From NCBI GenBank assembly GCA_025362325.1, contig JANYGO010000040.1, forward strand, positions 1-61,533: a stretch of 61,533 nucleotides of DNA, in the 5' to 3' direction. Every line of letters starts with the position of its first letter. Positions within the stretch are counted from its first letter, which is position 1. The notes beneath the pieces were generated by a model. That model did not search any database. It saw nothing but the letters and a program-made list of their open reading frames with translations, and was not told where the DNA came from. Shown one piece after another: positions 1 to 8,385 of this stretch. Origin of the DNA: Cyanobacteriota bacterium. Lineage in GTDB: Bacteria > Cyanobacteriota > Cyanobacteriia > Cyanobacteriales > Microcoleaceae. The translations under genes and the position numbers were made by a program.

Positions 1-1
1 A

Positions 2-121
2 CGTAAGTTTTCGCCCACTACTACCAAGATGGTTGACGTTTTACTAGCTACTGCGCTTGATTTAGTTAATATTAAGCACTTTAAAAACTGGTTTACAAAC
101 TGCTGCTACTGTACTGCATAA
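2..121 (+). CDS. C-terminal end of a probable IS630-type transposase (cut by window edge)
   Basis: An open frame enters from the left edge and stops with TAA at 119-121, giving 39 codons of a longer protein. Its last residues are KNWFTNCCYCTA. A C-terminus with NWF followed by a CCYC-like cluster is, from memory, typical of cyanobacterial IS630-family transposases. The part carrying the DDE catalytic residues lies outside the window, so activity cannot be judged. It could also be an unrelated protein with a Cys-rich tail. Confidence 0.45.
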   Translation, partial: RKFSPTTTKMVDVLLATALDLVNIKHFKNWFTNCCYCTA

Positions 122-172
122 ACCTGGAATCCGCTGTAATACAGCGATTCATCTGCGGTTAAAATTCTAAAA

Positions 173-1477
173 TTAATTCAAATGTCGATCGATCGTCACA
201 ATCGAAATTGGATTCAACGCATCAAAACGAGTCAAACTCCCCGCAGACACAGAACGCGATAACTGCACCTGCACAATTCGGTAACTCCAGTGCGGTTCCC
301 GGCGCACCCGATCGCCAATCCAGCTCAAAACAGTAGCAATATCCTCAAAAGCATCCAACGCCAGCACGATCGAGCCTCCAGCGACCAGCCGCAGGGCGCA
401 AACACCCAAAATTTTAGTCAACCCTCCACCGCTACCGCCGATAAAAATTCGGTGCGGCGGACGCAAGCGGTGCAAGATTTCCGGGGCGGTTCCGTGAATC
501 GAAAACACATTTTGCAACTCAAAACGGTGACAATTGAGTTCGATCGCAGAAGTCCCAGAAACCGTTTGTTCGATCGCGTATACCTCAGACTGCGGGAATA
601 AACGCGCAATCTCGATCGACACAGAACCATTACCAGCACCCACATCCCAGACAACTTGTTGCGGTTGCAGAGCCAATTGTGCCAGCACCAACACCCGCAC
701 TTCCCGTTCCACCGTCAAACCAGGCCTGTCGCCGCAACCGATAAAAGCTGCATCTGGAATGCCCAACAAAGGCAACTTTCCCAAATCCAAAGCTTCTGTC
801 TCCGGCGGGGACAATCGCAGCATCACCACCACACTCAGCGGTGAAAAAGACTCTTCCAGCAAAGCTGACAGAGATCTGCCACCCACGCGCTCTTCGGCCG
901 ATCCCAAATTTTCGCAAACCCAAAACTCGTAGCGCGTGGGCAAATCTAGAGCTTTCACCAAACTTGCTATAGCCGCCGGAGTGCGAGTTTCGTCCGCGAG
1001 TAGCGCAATCTTCTCAACACCGAGCTTGAGTTTCGCCGTCAGTTCCTCAAAAAAACGTCCCTGGGAACCCACAAAATAAGCATCCTGCCACGGGATGTGC
1101 AAGCGGTTAAAAGCCAACTGCACGCAGCTCAGATGGGGGTGAAATGTCAATTTATCTGCCGGAATTTGGGCAATTAGCAACTTTCCCCAGCCGTGGAACA
1201 GCGGGTCGCCGGCTACTAAAATGACGATCGACCCTCGCCCCCTTTCCACCGTCCCCGCATCCGGCTCTAACTCAGGTTGAGTCGCCAACCACCGCCGAAT
1301 TTCCAGAATTGCTTCGGTTAAATCTGCCACCGCCCAGCGCTCTCCGCTGTGCTGCGGAAAATAGCTCAAATGCCGATCGCTCCCGATGAGCAGAGCGGCC
1401 ATTTCTACAACCTGCCGCGCTGAGGAGCTCAGCCCAGCAGCTCCATCTAAACCAATACCAACAACCTGTACAGTCAC
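173..1477 (-). CDS. cobL: Precorrin-6Y C5,15-methyltransferase (decarboxylating), CbiE-CbiT fusion
   Basis: The protein has 434 residues, the usual size for the fused enzyme that methylates precorrin-6Y (or its cobalt form) at C5 and C15 and removes the C12 acetate carboxyl during cobalamin synthesis in the cytoplasm. The first half looks like a CbiE-type tetrapyrrole methylase: it begins VQVVGIGLDG and has a LVAGDPLFHGWG stretch near residue 90. The second half, from about residue 240, is CbiT-like with the SAM-binding motif VVWDVGAGNGSVSIEIARL. The start is a GTG at 1477; no strong ribosome site is visible. No other cobalamin genes are in the window, so it stands alone here. Confidence 0.9.
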   Translation of the reverse strand: MTVQVVGIGLDGAAGLSSSARQVVEMAALLIGSDRHLSYFPQHSGERWAVADLTEAILEIRRWLATQPELEPDAGTVERGRGSIVILVAGDPLFHGWGKLLIAQIPADKLTFHPHLSCVQLAFNRLHIPWQDAYFVGSQGRFFEELTAKLKLGVEKIALLADETRTPAAIASLVKALDLPTRYEFWVCENLGSAEERVGGRSLSALLEESFSPLSVVVMLRLSPPETEALDLGKLPLLGIPDAAFIGCGDRPGLTVEREVRVLVLAQLALQPQQVVWDVGAGNGSVSIEIARLFPQSEVYAIEQTVSGTSAIELNCHRFELQNVFSIHGTAPEILHRLRPPHRIFIGGSGGGLTKILGVCALRLVAGGSIVLALDAFEDIATVLSWIGDRVRREPHWSYRIVQVQLSRSVSAGSLTRFDALNPISIVTIDRHLN

Positions 1478-1622
1478 TTTTTCATCAAAAATTAAAAAAC
1501 CAGAATTACTGATTTTTCCTGGTTTATCATAAATTTTTTGCTTGATTTTGTTACCAAGCCAGAATAATTAAAGCATTTAATCGGCAATATCCTGACTCTT
1601 GAAACAGAGGAAAGGGGAAAAC

Positions 1623-1799
1623 TGGGAGAGGGAAGAGTGGGAGAGTGGGAGAGTGGAAGAGTGGGAGAGTCGGAGAGTGGGAAAATATGCTCTCTTCCGT
1701 CTTCCGTCTTCCGTCTTCCGTCTTCCTGAAATCCGTTACATCTGTTACATCCCGTACATTGCTCGTTGCTAATACATCCGTTACATCCGTTACATCCGT
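1623..1799. repeat. Three adjacent short tandem repeats in the cobL upstream spacer
   Basis: The spacer 1478-1831 holds no gene I can support. It contains a run of GGGAGAGT-like units (1623-1680), then CTTCCGT units (about 1694-1727), then TTACATCCG units (about 1734-1799). Frames crossing these tracts are low-complexity shadows. Such heptamer to nonamer tracts recur in many spacers of this window. Confidence 0.8.
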
Positions 1800-1831
1800 C
1801 GAGCGAATCCGCTGCCGAACTTCCTTCGTTG

Positions 1832-2614
1832 TCAAAACTCAAAAACAGGCCAATCCGGTTGTCGCACGTAGCTGGTCATGTCCTCAAACTTCCGCAGTTC
1901 GGCTCGCTGCACGCACAGTTCTTGGGGCGTGTCGAGCCATTGGTCGTTTAACTCAGACATCAGGCCGCACAAATGAGCGCGGTCTAGATTCGGCCCGGTG
2001 TCCCCAAAATAAGCCAGAGTAATGTGTGCCGTAAAATGATATTGCTGTTCAATTCCCAAAGCCATTAAATCGGGATTTTGATAAATCGATCGGCGAAACT
2101 CCAGAATTTGCTTGTAAGAGTTTTCGTCCGTCGGCGCCAAACACACACCCACAGCTCTAGTCATCACCATCAACCCCAGCACAGTCCAGCGTATGGGAGG
2201 GCCGCCCGCTAGGGGTTGGCAGGTGGCAAAACGCTCTTTCATGCGATCGCGGAGTTGCCCCTCAAATTCGGGATTTTTATCAGAGGCATCTCGGAAAGCG
2301 CTGCTCCAAATCACATCAGCCACGGTTAAATGGAAGCTATCAGGAGGCAGTGCCACGAGCGCACCGTCCGCGATTTCCTGCAATAGCCGTTGTTGGACTG
2401 AGTGTAAATTACTATAAAGTGCAGTATTTTCTGCATCTTCCCCCGCAGGTGGCGTAATCACCGAATAACCTGGAAAAGGTACAGGAGTTCTCTGACCGGC
2501 TTCGTCGGGCTTAAATTTTGGAGATTCCTGAATGTGTTCTACCTGGGACTTGTAGGAGTCCAGCAGCGTCATTCGCGCCACCCGATTTACGTAAGCTTGA
2601 TAAGTATCATCCAA
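1832..2614 (-). CDS. 2H phosphoesterase-like protein (DUF1868 / 2'-5' RNA ligase fold)
   Basis: A protein of about 260 residues. Two H-x-T motifs mark the 2H phosphoesterase superfamily: FHLTVADV near residue 95 and AHITLAYF near residue 197. In that family the paired histidines act on 2'-5' or cyclic phosphodiester bonds of RNA or nucleotides; the substrate here is unknown. The length and the N-terminal DDTYQAYVNRVAR stretch resemble DUF1868 proteins. The frame extends to 2650 from a TTG, but the TTG at 2614 has GAGGAAA a few bases upstream, so I prefer it. It is divergent from holA across a short spacer. Confidence 0.72.
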   Translation of the reverse strand: MDDTYQAYVNRVARMTLLDSYKSQVEHIQESPKFKPDEAGQRTPVPFPGYSVITPPAGEDAENTALYSNLHSVQQRLLQEIADGALVALPPDSFHLTVADVIWSSAFRDASDKNPEFEGQLRDRMKERFATCQPLAGGPPIRWTVLGLMVMTRAVGVCLAPTDENSYKQILEFRRSIYQNPDLMALGIEQQYHFTAHITLAYFGDTGPNLDRAHLCGLMSELNDQWLDTPQELCVQRAELRKFEDMTSYVRQPDWPVFEF

Positions 2615-2748
2615 TCTTGATTTCCTCGCGGTGAAATACTCCCACACCAAATTTTATATTATGCTGCGGGCTTCCAACAGCCCAATTCAGGATATCTTGG
2701 ACTGGCGGAGCATCCCAATCTGATTTTTTTGGCTACTGAGCGTTTTTC

Positions 2749-3726
2749 ATGCAAATTTATCTGTTTTGGGGGGAAGACGATTTTGCGATCGCGCAAGCAG
2801 TCACAAGTTTGCGCTCCTCTGCCCTCGACCCCAATTGGGCTAGTTTTAACTATGACAAAATTGTTGCCGATCGAGCTGACGCTGTGGTCGAAGGACTCGA
2901 TCAAGCCTTAACGCCCCCCTTCGGTGCCGGCAGCCGTTTTGTCTGGCTGGCAAATACAACTGTCACGCAGCAGTGCTCTGCGGAACTGTTGGCCGAACTT
3001 GAACGGACGCTGCCGGTGATTCCCCCTACCACGGTGTTGCTGCTGACATCCGTCAAAAAACCAGACAGCCGGCTCAAGTCTACTAAGTTACTCGCCAAGT
3101 CCGCCGAATTTCGAGAATTTTCACCGATTCCGCCTTGGAATGACAAGGAATTAGCCCAGCGGGTGCGCCAAGTCGCCGCCGAAATGAATGTCAAATTGAC
3201 CGCTACGACCATCGAACTTTTGGCCGCATCCATCGGCAGCGATACCCGCCAGCTATACACCGAATTGGAAAAATTGCTGCTGTTTGCGGGCAACCGCAGC
3301 CAACCTCTCAACCCGGAGGAAGTGGCCGCACTGGTGCACTGTCACGCCCAGAACACCTTCCAGCTAGCCGATGCGATTCGCGAGGGCAATACCTCCTCGG
3401 CTTTGGAGTTATTGGCGGGCTTAACGGCACGCAGCGAGCCTGGTTTGAGGATTGTCGCTGGCTTGACTGGTAAGTTTCGGATTTGGCTGTGGGTTAAGGC
3501 GATGATCCAAGCGGGCGATCGCGACGATCGAATTGCTCAAGCTCTCGACCTCGGAAATCCGAAACGAGTATACTATTTTCGCCAAGAAGTCAAGAACGCC
3601 AGCTTAGAAAAACTGCAAAAAAGTTTGCCTTTGCTACTAGAGTTAGAAGCTTCTTTAAAGCGGGGCCGAGAAGAAATTTTAACCCTGCAAACCAAAGTTA
3701 TAGAACTTTCTAGCTTGTTTCGCTGA
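2749..3726 (+). CDS. holA: DNA polymerase III, delta subunit
   Basis: The 325-residue protein matches the length and layout of the clamp-loader delta subunit, which opens the beta sliding clamp during replication. The N-terminus MQIYLFWGEDDFAI is typical of this family, as are the LTAR-type segment in the middle (ELLAGLTARSEPGLRIVAGL, residues about 223-242) and the C-terminal helical collar ending in the common LIELS-like tail (KVIELSSLF). Delta lacks a P-loop in this family, and none is visible. The ATG at 2749 is the natural start. It stands alone, divergent from the 2H phosphoesterase gene. Confidence 0.88.
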   Translation: MQIYLFWGEDDFAIAQAVTSLRSSALDPNWASFNYDKIVADRADAVVEGLDQALTPPFGAGSRFVWLANTTVTQQCSAELLAELERTLPVIPPTTVLLLTSVKKPDSRLKSTKLLAKSAEFREFSPIPPWNDKELAQRVRQVAAEMNVKLTATTIELLAASIGSDTRQLYTELEKLLLFAGNRSQPLNPEEVAALVHCHAQNTFQLADAIREGNTSSALELLAGLTARSEPGLRIVAGLTGKFRIWLWVKAMIQAGDRDDRIAQALDLGNPKRVYYFRQEVKNASLEKLQKSLPLLLELEASLKRGREEILTLQTKVIELSSLFR

Positions 3727-3871
3727 CCAGAGACACCACAGCAGCAGTGAGCCGTCACTGTAAATTTTTACAACAAATTGCGATCGGATATATCCTTGAT
3801 GTCCGATCGCGCCCAAAAAGCTCAATAGCTACGAGAAATACTTTCAGAATGCCACAGTAGAAGTTAATCTG

Positions 3872-4095
3872 TTGACATACTCCCCACCCTAAAGGCATGG
3901 AATTCTGGATTAAAACAGCTTTTTTCAAGCACAGCTTGTCTGACATTGCCGAGCATCGTCGGTAGATGCCCCAACCTATTTGAGATTTTTTGGACTATAA
4001 AGTTGAGACCTGATTTTTACATCTCGGGAATCAACAATATATGATTCTATCATGAAAGCCGTCCTATAAGGACGGGGCTTGAGACCCAGTTTTTC
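3872..4095 (-). mobile_element. Decayed IS200/IS605-like end pair without a transposase
   Basis: Two hairpin segments typical of cyanobacterial IS200/IS605-TnpB element ends lie about 200 bases apart. One begins TTGACATACTCCCC at 3872 and folds around CCCTAAAGG. The other has the stem CCGTCCTATAAGGACGG at 4059-4075, followed by GGGCTTGAGACCC. Read on the minus strand, their order fits left end then right end of a TnpB-type element. The interior has no convincing transposase or TnpB frame, so it is either an internally deleted relic or a MITE-like derivative. The rest of the spacer 3727-4184 shows nothing else. Confidence 0.45.
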
Positions 4096-4184
4096 GGTAA
4101 ATAAATATTGTCCGCCGCCGAACGCCGATCGATTAATATTATTTGCCGGCTCTCCACCCCCCCCAAAAAAAAAGAGCGCTACCC

Positions 4185-5273
4185 ATGACACAACAGAACC
4201 TGCGGGAACTTCTGAAGCAGGGCGATCCAAAAGCGATCGCATCTAGCATCAACCGTACACTCAAACCCCAAGGCATCAACGCCGATGTGACGCGGGACAA
4301 CGGCTGCCTCCACATAATTCTGGAGTCAGACAAAGTACCGAGTCAAATGGCATTGGTCGATTTCATCCACAGCGGGATGACGAAGTTGGGAGTCGAATCA
4401 ATTCACACAGTCAAGGTTTACGGGCGTCGAACAGGTGACGGCTCGGCTGCGTGGGAAGATGAAATAGAGCTGATGCCCGCAGAGCCAATGCTTTACGCCT
4501 CCGAGAGTGGAATGCCCGACGATTCTGTAGGTTTAGATGATGTCGAGCCTTCGGGCGAAGACTATTATCAAGAGGAAGAGTTCGATCGAGATGACGAAGA
4601 GGAAGACGAAGAGGAAGACGAAGCCCCGCCTCCGAAAAAACAATTCCCCAAATGGATAATACCTGTGGGTATCTTAGTGCCTCTGGGGGCGATCGCGGGG
4701 CTGTTTTTGACAGGAAATTTCCCCTTCGGCCGCTCTAACCCAGAACCGAGCGCCCCCGAAGCTGTTTCCCCCTCCCCCAAAGCCTCATCTGGCGCGTCTA
4801 AAGTAGCCGCATCCTCTCCTAGCCCATCTGGGGGCACCCCACAGGCAGCCTCTGGAACACCAAAAGCCACTCCCAATACTGCTGCGGCACCAGCAAGCCC
4901 AAGTCCAGCGAGCAAATCTCCCGCGCCCAAGGCGGCCTCTGGAACACCCCAAGCTGCACCAACCTCTCCCGCGCCCCAAGCTGCACCAGCATCTCCTGCG
5001 CCCAAGGCGGCCTCTGGAGCACCAAAAGCCGCCGCAGCTAAGCCTGACTCTTGGAGGGAAGCCGTTAACCAAGCTCAGAAGGCAGCAATTTCCGCCCAGA
5101 CAGCCCAGTCTCAAAATGAGTGGATTGCAGTAGCAAGCGAGTGGCAGAAAGCGGTTACGCTCATGAGAGCCGTGCCGTCAACTAGCCCAAACCATCAAAA
5201 GGCCCAGCAAAAAGCGGCAGAGTATCAGGCCAATCTGATTGTTGCCAACCGCAGGGCGGCAGCAGCGCCTTAA
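4185..5273 (+). CDS. Hypothetical membrane-anchored protein with acidic and Pro/Ala-rich linkers
   Basis: About 362 residues from the ATG at 4185 (the frame is open from 4143, but 4185 begins the conserved-looking segment MTQQNLRELLKQGDPKAI). Order: a compact N-terminal domain of about 95 residues that resembles a domain of unknown function seen in cyanobacterial proteins; an acidic stretch rich in D and E (about residues 110-148); one transmembrane helix (WIIPVGILVPLGAIAGLFL); a long Pro/Ser/Ala linker with APKAAS-type repeats; and a C-terminal helical segment with AQSQNEWIAVASEWQKAV. The cytoplasmic N-terminus and extracytoplasmic C-terminus are inferred. I do not know its function. Confidence 0.75.
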   Translation: MTQQNLRELLKQGDPKAIASSINRTLKPQGINADVTRDNGCLHIILESDKVPSQMALVDFIHSGMTKLGVESIHTVKVYGRRTGDGSAAWEDEIELMPAEPMLYASESGMPDDSVGLDDVEPSGEDYYQEEEFDRDDEEEDEEEDEAPPPKKQFPKWIIPVGILVPLGAIAGLFLTGNFPFGRSNPEPSAPEAVSPSPKASSGASKVAASSPSPSGGTPQAASGTPKATPNTAAAPASPSPASKSPAPKAASGTPQAAPTSPAPQAAPASPAPKAASGAPKAAAAKPDSWREAVNQAQKAAISAQTAQSQNEWIAVASEWQKAVTLMRAVPSTSPNHQKAQQKAAEYQANLIVANRRAAAAP

Positions 5274-5433
5274 GAGTTTTGAGTTTTGAGTTGAATATTC
5301 GATGTGCTAAAAGTCAAAAGTAAAAAGTTGAAAGTAAAAAATCTTGTTTTTACTACAACTTTTCTTACTTTTGACTTTTTTAAATTTTATAGAAGAAGGA
5401 AGAAGGAAGAAGTTATCAACGCTTTTTGCTCTA

Positions 5434-5518
5434 ATGCCCAATGCCCAATTCCCAATTCCCAATCCCCAATTCCCAATTCCCCATGCCCCATGCTTTTCTG
5501 CCCAATTCCCAATTCCCA
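5434..5518. repeat. CCCAATT/CCCCATG heptamer tract
   Basis: The spacer 5274-5712 has no gene. It starts with an inverted AAAAGTCAAAAGTAAAAAG-type region near 5305-5385, followed by GGAAGAA units and then a long run of CCCAATT and CCCATGC heptamers. Similar units recur near 43575 and 8340. Confidence 0.8.
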
Positions 5519-5712
5519 AAATATGACTTTTATGACTTAAAATTGTGATTTTTATGAACTGAATTTATGAATTTATGAATTGACTTAAACAGCCACCTCT
5601 TGAATAATGTTAGGTAAGGGAGAACCGCAGCCAGTGTCCGAACCAATTTGTCATACTAAAGCTAGATTGATAATTCTTGTAAATATTCGCTCGTCCAATA
5701 CCGGGTAATTTT

Positions 5713-7455
5713 ATGAATCGCCAAAATACTCAATTCATTCAACGCCTCAGTGCCGCCCTGACAGTATTATTTTTTCTGGGTGCTTGTGGTCAAGAGGTTT
5801 CTACAAACGACACCGCTAAAACTTCAACCACTCAGGATAACTTTCAAGGATTGACCGTTAAACTACTTGTTGGTAGCGCCTTGGGAGACTTCTGCGAACA
5901 AGCAGCCCAAAAACTCAATCAACAACAACCCAAACTCGACAGCGGCACTGCTTACCGCATGAAATGCTCGGAAAAAGGCAGCGGGGACGTAGTAACCACA
6001 GTTCTTTCTCTAGCCAAACAGCTCAAATCGGGTACTTTGCCCGCCGATTCTCCAGAATTTCCAACTATAGTGTCAGTAGATGGCGAGATTTATCAAGCTC
6101 AGTTGATTTACCAGATGAATCAACTATTTCCCGGGCAAAAATATATTCCCGAAATCATCGATTCTCCCCTATTAGCCAATAGCCCGATGGTATTTATGGC
6201 ACCGGCAGATATTGCTAAAGGATTGAAAAATGTTGACAATTTATTTAAAGCCTTAGTAACTGCAAAAACTCACCGAGACTTAGACAAATCCGGCCCGCCA
6301 ACTGCGATTCACTACGTCCACACTGCCCCAACTCGCTCTAATTCTGGCTTGCAGACTTTGACTGCTCAATTTGCCGAAGTTTCTGGCAAAAGGCCCGAAC
6401 AGTTAACAGTAGCCGATGTCAGCACTTATCAAGCTCAGGTGCAACAAATTCAAACTAAAATTACCCGCTACGGCGTTTCGACAAGTTCTCTGGCGAAGGC
6501 GATGGCGCAAAATGGGCCGTTTTGGGCATCCATAGGATCGGTTTACGAATCTTCTGTGATTGCCGTCAATTCGGGTCTACAACCGGGTCAAACTCGATTT
6601 GAGGCGGTTTATCCCAAATCAACGTTTACCTCGAATATGAGGGCTATTTTGCCGAATGCGCCTTGGGTGAGTGCCGAGGAAAAGCTGGCGGGAGAGAAGG
6701 TAATTCAGTATTTACGATCGCCCGAAATTCAGCAGTTAGCCACTAACCTAGGATTACGGCCCGGAATACCCGGAGTTGCTTTGGGCCCCAAGTTTACCGC
6801 TGAGTTTGGGGTAAATCCCAAAGCCAGTTACGATTCCTATCGTCCTCCTAAACCCGAAGTTGTCGAGGCGATGCTGAAGTCTTGGCAGGAATTTGCTAAA
6901 AAACCTTCTTTGGTAGTAGTAGTTGTTGATTCATCAGGTTCGATGCAGGGGCAAAAAATAACTGCCGTTCAGAATACTTTGCAGACTTATATCAACAGTT
7001 TGGGTTCAAAAGACAAACTAGCACTAATTGATTTTGACACTCAAATTCGTCCGCCTGTAGTCATAGATGGCAGCAAACAAGGGCGGGATAAAGGTTTAGA
7101 ATTTGTCAGTGGCCTCAAAGCTGACGGAGGTACTAAACTTTATGACGCAACGCTTTCTGCCCGCAACTGGCTCCAACAAAATCCGCGCCCAGATGCAATC
7201 AATGCTGTTTTGATTTTGACTGACGGGGAAGATTCTGGTTCTACTATTAAGCTGGAACAACTTTCAGAAGAATTGAAAAAAAGTGGATTTTCTACGGATC
7301 AGCGAATTGGATTTTTTACTGTTGGCTACGGTAAAGAAGGTGAATTTAATCCTAGAGCTTTGGAGCAAATAGCTAAATTAAATGGAGGTTATTATAAAAA
7401 AGGAGACCCGGAAACGATTTCTAAGTTGATGGCTGATTTACAGGTGGAATTTTAA
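5713..7455 (+). CDS. Lipoprotein with solute-binding domain fused to a VWA domain
   Basis: 580 residues. The N-terminus carries a lipobox (FFLGAC, Cys25), so the protein is probably anchored outside the inner membrane. Residues about 45-360 form a periplasmic solute-binding-type domain, with a TAPTRSNSGLQTL segment at 204-216. From about residue 395 there is a von Willebrand A domain with a complete MIDAS: DSSGS at 406-410, Thr in GGTKLYDA near 474, and LTDGED with Asp504. VWA domains bind partners through a divalent metal. The gene leads a cluster with 7562-8281 and 8386-9498, the latter sharing the RSNSG motif. No ABC permease or ATPase lies nearby, so a transport role is not supported; sensing or complex assembly is inference. 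Confidence 0.85.
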   Translation: MNRQNTQFIQRLSAALTVLFFLGACGQEVSTNDTAKTSTTQDNFQGLTVKLLVGSALGDFCEQAAQKLNQQQPKLDSGTAYRMKCSEKGSGDVVTTVLSLAKQLKSGTLPADSPEFPTIVSVDGEIYQAQLIYQMNQLFPGQKYIPEIIDSPLLANSPMVFMAPADIAKGLKNVDNLFKALVTAKTHRDLDKSGPPTAIHYVHTAPTRSNSGLQTLTAQFAEVSGKRPEQLTVADVSTYQAQVQQIQTKITRYGVSTSSLAKAMAQNGPFWASIGSVYESSVIAVNSGLQPGQTRFEAVYPKSTFTSNMRAILPNAPWVSAEEKLAGEKVIQYLRSPEIQQLATNLGLRPGIPGVALGPKFTAEFGVNPKASYDSYRPPKPEVVEAMLKSWQEFAKKPSLVVVVVDSSGSMQGQKITAVQNTLQTYINSLGSKDKLALIDFDTQIRPPVVIDGSKQGRDKGLEFVSGLKADGGTKLYDATLSARNWLQQNPRPDAINAVLILTDGEDSGSTIKLEQLSEELKKSGFSTDQRIGFFTVGYGKEGEFNPRALEQIAKLNGGYYKKGDPETISKLMADLQVEF

Positions 7456-7492
7456 GGAGAAGAAGGAAGAAGGAAGAAGGAAGAAGGAAGAA
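7456..7492. repeat. GGAAGAA heptamer run
   Basis: Five or so GGAAGAA units follow the stop codon of the VWA lipoprotein gene directly. The same unit appears near 5395, 29260 and 61135. Confidence 0.75.
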
Positions 7493-7561
7493 ACACAAAT
7501 CAATAAAATTCATTGTTTCCGAAGTTAAAAATGTTCTAATTATCCAGAAGGTTGCTATATT

Positions 7562-8281
7562 ATGAAACTAGCAAATCCATTGTATTATCCTTTGGCTGTA
7601 TTGTCGGGCGGAATTATTTTATTCGCTGGTGTTCGTTTTTGGAACTTGCCTAGTGCATTAATGCTGCCGATTTCTGCGGCTGTTGCGGTGGCTGGCGCGG
7701 CTACTTTCAAGTCTCGCGAACCTGAAGTTTTGAATTTGAATAATCCAGGGTTGGAGAGGGAATTGCAGTCGGTGCGACAGCAGGCTAGAGTGTTGGCAGA
7801 TAAGGCTATTTCTTTGCAGGTGGAAGCTGGACAACTGTTGATTGATAGTTTGGATATGGAATTGTTGGTGGCGGTTCAATATAGTTGCGATCGCGCGGCG
7901 GAACTTCCTGTTAAGATCGATCGCATGGTGCGGCGTTTGCAGGGAGATGATTCTTTGCTTTCTCCTCAAGAATTGCAACGACAATTAGATGAAGTTCAAG
8001 CTAAAATTGCCAGCAGCAGGGGTGTCGCTAAGGAACAGTTAATGGAACTATCTAAAAGTCTGTCTCGCAATATTCAACTGGCGCGCCAAGGAGAGGATGC
8101 TAGACAGGCGCAAACAATTAGTCTTTCGACTGTGATTCAAGATTCAGCGGGTGTGTTGCAGCAGTTGCAAAATAAGTTAAGAAGTGCGGATTTAACTAAT
8201 TCTGAACAAACTACAGAATTGCGCGAATTGAGTGATAGTCTCCGCATCTTTCAAGAAAGTGCCGATTTATTAGTTTCTTAA
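7562..8281 (+). CDS. Hypothetical membrane protein with long helical domain
   Basis: 239 residues. The N-terminal 45 residues form two closely spaced hydrophobic helices (YPLAVLSGGIILFAGVRF, then ALMLPISAAVAVAGAA). The remainder is predicted helical and rich in Gln, Leu and Glu, with heptad-like spacing from about residue 60 to 235, so a coiled coil is likely. I recognise no catalytic motif. Its position between a VWA lipoprotein and a solute-binding protein, all on one strand with spacers near 100 bases, suggests they act together at the inner membrane. Confidence 0.75.
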   Translation: MKLANPLYYPLAVLSGGIILFAGVRFWNLPSALMLPISAAVAVAGAATFKSREPEVLNLNNPGLERELQSVRQQARVLADKAISLQVEAGQLLIDSLDMELLVAVQYSCDRAAELPVKIDRMVRRLQGDDSLLSPQELQRQLDEVQAKIASSRGVAKEQLMELSKSLSRNIQLARQGEDARQAQTISLSTVIQDSAGVLQQLQNKLRSADLTNSEQTTELRELSDSLRIFQESADLLVS

Positions 8282-8314
8282 GTTATTTGTTATTTGTTAT
8301 TTACCACCAATTAG

Positions 8315-8372
8315 CAATGCCCAATAACCGATGCCCGATGCCTGATGCCCGATGCCCGATGCCCGATGCCCA
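8315..8372. repeat. GATGCCC heptamer tract before the solute-binding protein gene
   Basis: Consecutive GATGCCC/GATGCCT units fill the spacer and end only about 15 bases before the ATG at 8386. They share style with the ATGCCCA units at 5434-5518. Confidence 0.8.
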
Positions 8373-8385
8373 ATAACAAAGAACC

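Noticed and set aside
3976..4242. A minus-strand frame over the IS200/IS605-like fragment.
   Set aside because: It runs into the start of the gene at 4185 and a homopolymer tract, and resembles no transposase or TnpB part.
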